64,000 bases of DNA from Flavobacterium sp. UBA6135. GTDB lineage: Bacteria; Bacteroidota; Bacteroidia; Flavobacteriales; Flavobacteriaceae. A program made the translations under genes and the position numbers. The stretch spans positions 62,001-126,000 of the forward strand of contig NZ_DIVJ01000023.1 of the NCBI RefSeq assembly GCF_002428305.1. Reading direction: 5' to 3'. Shown here one piece after another: positions 62,722 to 64,000 of this stretch; the first letter of the stretch is position 1; the number at the start of each line of letters is the position of its first letter. Below the pieces are notes generated by a model. It did not search any database and was not told the origin of the DNA. It saw only the letters and a list, made by a program, of their open reading frames with translations.

Positions 62722-63276
62722 ATGAAAAATTTAATGATGTATTTATATTTTTTCTTTCTATTGGGATGCGGTGGTTCCGATATAGATAAAAAGACAAATG
62801 AAAACATTAATAATATAGTTGAAAACGAAAGGGTCATCATGACTTTTGAGATTTATAAAAATGACATGAAATTCATGAGTGAAAAGTATAACATTGAATA
62901 TAATAAAACAGAGATTGAAGATGTTACAAAAATTAAGCTTTTTTATGAAATGTGTGTAAATGACATTCATTTAGAACTAAAAAACAGTTTAATTTTAAAA
63001 GAAAGAGAAAAGGTTTTGTCAAAATGGATAGATAATAGAAATTATAACCCCAAGTTCCATTTTGTATTTGAAAACGAAAAAGAAATTTTTCCTAGTTTAA
63101 GTTTTTTTAAAGCAATGGATTTTTATAAAAGTGATGATTTAAGGATTTACTTAAATGCATTTAAAAAAGAAATTATTAAAATGTATGAATCAGGACAAAA
63201 TCCTTCTATTATTCCTTGCTTAGAAAATGAAGGTTATTCAAATTGGAAAATTTGGGAAACAGATTCTTTTAGATGA
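62722..63276 (+). CDS. Lipoprotein of unknown function, 184 aa
   Basis: 184 residues. A short lipoprotein signal ends at the Cys of LLGCGGSD. The rest is charged and mostly helical (KEREKVLSKWIDNRNYNPKF; LNAFKKEIIKMYESGQNPSI), with a few aromatic patches. No family is recognised and base composition is more AT-rich than the preceding operons. It and the next lipoprotein gene form an isolated pair on the same strand. Confidence 0.7.
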   Translation: MKNLMMYLYFFFLLGCGGSDIDKKTNENINNIVENERVIMTFEIYKNDMKFMSEKYNIEYNKTEIEDVTKIKLFYEMCVNDIHLELKNSLILKEREKVLSKWIDNRNYNPKFHFVFENEKEIFPSLSFFKAMDFYKSDDLRIYLNAFKKEIIKMYESGQNPSIIPCLENEGYSNWKIWETDSFR

Positions 63277-63323
63277 GATTCGAATAAAGTGATGTTGAAT
63301 AGATATATTGCAGAGAAAATTAC

Positions 63324-63707
63324 ATGAAAAAAAAATTATTTTTACTAACAATGTTTCTTTTATTTAGTTGTAATCAAAAAAAAATGAATCCAACCAATAA
63401 ACGGTTATTGACTTTTAAATCAAGCTATTTGGCAGAAAGTGATGGTGAAAAATATGATTCAATTTTAAAGAAAAAAAAACTAAATAAACTTGAAATCAAC
63501 TATCTCAATGATATCATTTATGCGAGTTATATAACAGAAGTAAATGCATGTAGCGGTAGTAATGGAAATATCGAAATAAAAAATGATACTATTATTTTAA
63601 AAACATTTTCAAATTCTAATGAAGTTTGTACTTCAACTATCTTGGTCAGGAATACCTATATAATCAACAACTTTAAAGAAGAAAAATATATCATCATTTT
63701 AGAATAA
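63324..63707 (+). CDS. Lipoprotein of unknown function, 127 aa
   Basis: 127 residues. Lipoprotein signal KLFLLTMFLLFSCNQKK, then a small domain with predicted strands at the C-terminus (NGNIEIKNDTIILKTFS, STILVRNTYIINNFKEEKYI). Two further Cys (NACSGS and EVCTS) might pair. I recognise no family. It starts 47 bases after the previous gene, so cotranscription is possible. Confidence 0.7.
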   Translation: MKKKLFLLTMFLLFSCNQKKMNPTNKRLLTFKSSYLAESDGEKYDSILKKKKLNKLEINYLNDIIYASYITEVNACSGSNGNIEIKNDTIILKTFSNSNEVCTSTILVRNTYIINNFKEEKYIIILE

Positions 63708-63725
63708 ATACTTTTTTAAACCTTT

Positions 63726-63762
63726 CAAGCGTTTATGAACATATAAAGTTTATAAACGCTTG
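63726..63762. terminator. Inverted repeat, probable terminator
   Basis: CAAGCGTTTATGAAC (63726-63740) and GTTTATAAACGCTTG (63748-63762) pair over 15 bp with one mismatch, with a seven-base loop and a T-rich tail. It lies 18 bases after the lipoprotein stop. It could alternatively be an operator, as it lies upstream of the next promoter. Confidence 0.6.
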
Positions 63763-63795
63763 TTTATTTGTACATGAATCAAACGGCATTATTCC

Positions 63796-63803
63796 TATAT
63801 TTG
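63796..63803 (+). promoter_or_regulatory. -7 box for the last (partial) gene
   Basis: TATATTTG, an exact TAnnTTTG match, ends 26 bases upstream of the ATG at 63830. Confidence 0.5.
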
Positions 63804-63829
63804 AAAACCTCAAAAAAAGATTTCACTTC

Positions 63830-64000
63830 ATGAAAGTAATACAAAATAAAATGACTTCAAGAACGGTTAGGCAGTTCATTCTATTTTTACTTTTCGTTGG
63901 TTTGATTACAAGTTGCACCAGTTACAAAACCCAAATGGGAAGCCAAGCAACCTCTTTTTTTAATAACCAATCACTTGACACCACTTCCATTGTATATTCC
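63830..64000 (+). CDS. Lipoprotein, N-terminal part (cut by window end)
   Basis: 57 codons are visible, open to the window edge. A signal (FILFLLFVGLITSC) ends in a lipobox Cys followed by TSYKTQMGSQATSFFNN. Flavobacterial metallophosphoesterase-type lipoproteins often have a similar SCxxYKxQ start, but nothing catalytic lies inside the window, so the function is open. Confidence 0.65.
   Translation, partial: MKVIQNKMTSRTVRQFILFLLFVGLITSCTSYKTQMGSQATSFFNNQSLDTTSIVYS

Overview
The window is AT-rich chromosomal DNA from a member of the Flavobacteriaceae, most likely Flavobacterium or a close relative. The evidence is the near-consensus Bacteroidetes promoter boxes (TAnnTTTG) in front of many genes, a PorT/SprT-type type IX secretion component, a SusC/SusD pair, an amylase with a type IX C-terminal sorting domain, a TamL-type Omp85 lipoprotein and a mevalonate-pathway HMG-CoA reductase paired with a GYDIA-type GHMP kinase. 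Nothing marks it as phage, plasmid or integrative element.

Layout. 1-4206: end of ubiE, a porT-like gene, a TrmH-family methyltransferase and tamL. 4250-9267: fbaA, accD, an FtsX-type permease and purH. 9322-14819: the mreBCD-mrdA-rodA cell-shape operon, with overlapping or closely spaced junctions. 14820-24033: a small membrane protein, a coiled-coil exported protein, a prc-oppC pair on the minus strand, then surE-hyp-lpxB-C40 peptidase-comEC on the plus strand. 24039-30272 (minus): a peptide-use operon of dipeptidyl peptidase, two POT transporters and two secreted thioredoxins. 30434-30938: a type II toxin-antitoxin pair. 30987-33218: mevalonate-pathway genes. 33265-40931 (minus): envelope genes including ppiD, a CNNM/CorC protein, lptC, a TPR protein, an outer-membrane protein and coaX. 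41032-41104: tRNA-Phe, followed by a gene-free stretch with an orphan promoter and terminator.

41449-61835 is a complete starch/maltodextrin utilisation locus. The minus-strand arm encodes the outer-membrane machinery: SusC, SusD, SusE and a T9SS-secreted GH13 amylase. The plus-strand arm encodes a LacI-type regulator, an inner-membrane MFS sugar transporter, beta-phosphoglucomutase, a GH65 maltose phosphorylase, a periplasmic GH13, a GH31 alpha-glucosidase and a lipoprotein GH13. Inferred flow: surface amylases cut starch, SusCDE bind and import maltodextrins, periplasmic GH13 and GH31 trim them, the MFS carrier imports maltose, and GH65 with PgmB produce glucose and glucose-6-phosphate. The PorT-like protein at the start of the window belongs to the secretion system that would export the T9SS amylase.

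61891-64000: a toxin-first HigBA module with a promoter so close to its ATG that the mRNA should be leaderless, two small AT-rich lipoproteins of unknown function, and the start of another lipoprotein gene cut by the window edge.

No clearly new multi-gene system was found. The most unusual signals are non-coding: an exact 18-bp element shared in opposite orientation by the leaders of susC and the sugar transporter; overlapping hairpins in that transporter leader; an orphan consensus promoter plus terminator after tRNA-Phe (candidate small RNA); a 16-bp-stem terminator buried in the last codons of comEC; and three different intergenic repeat families.
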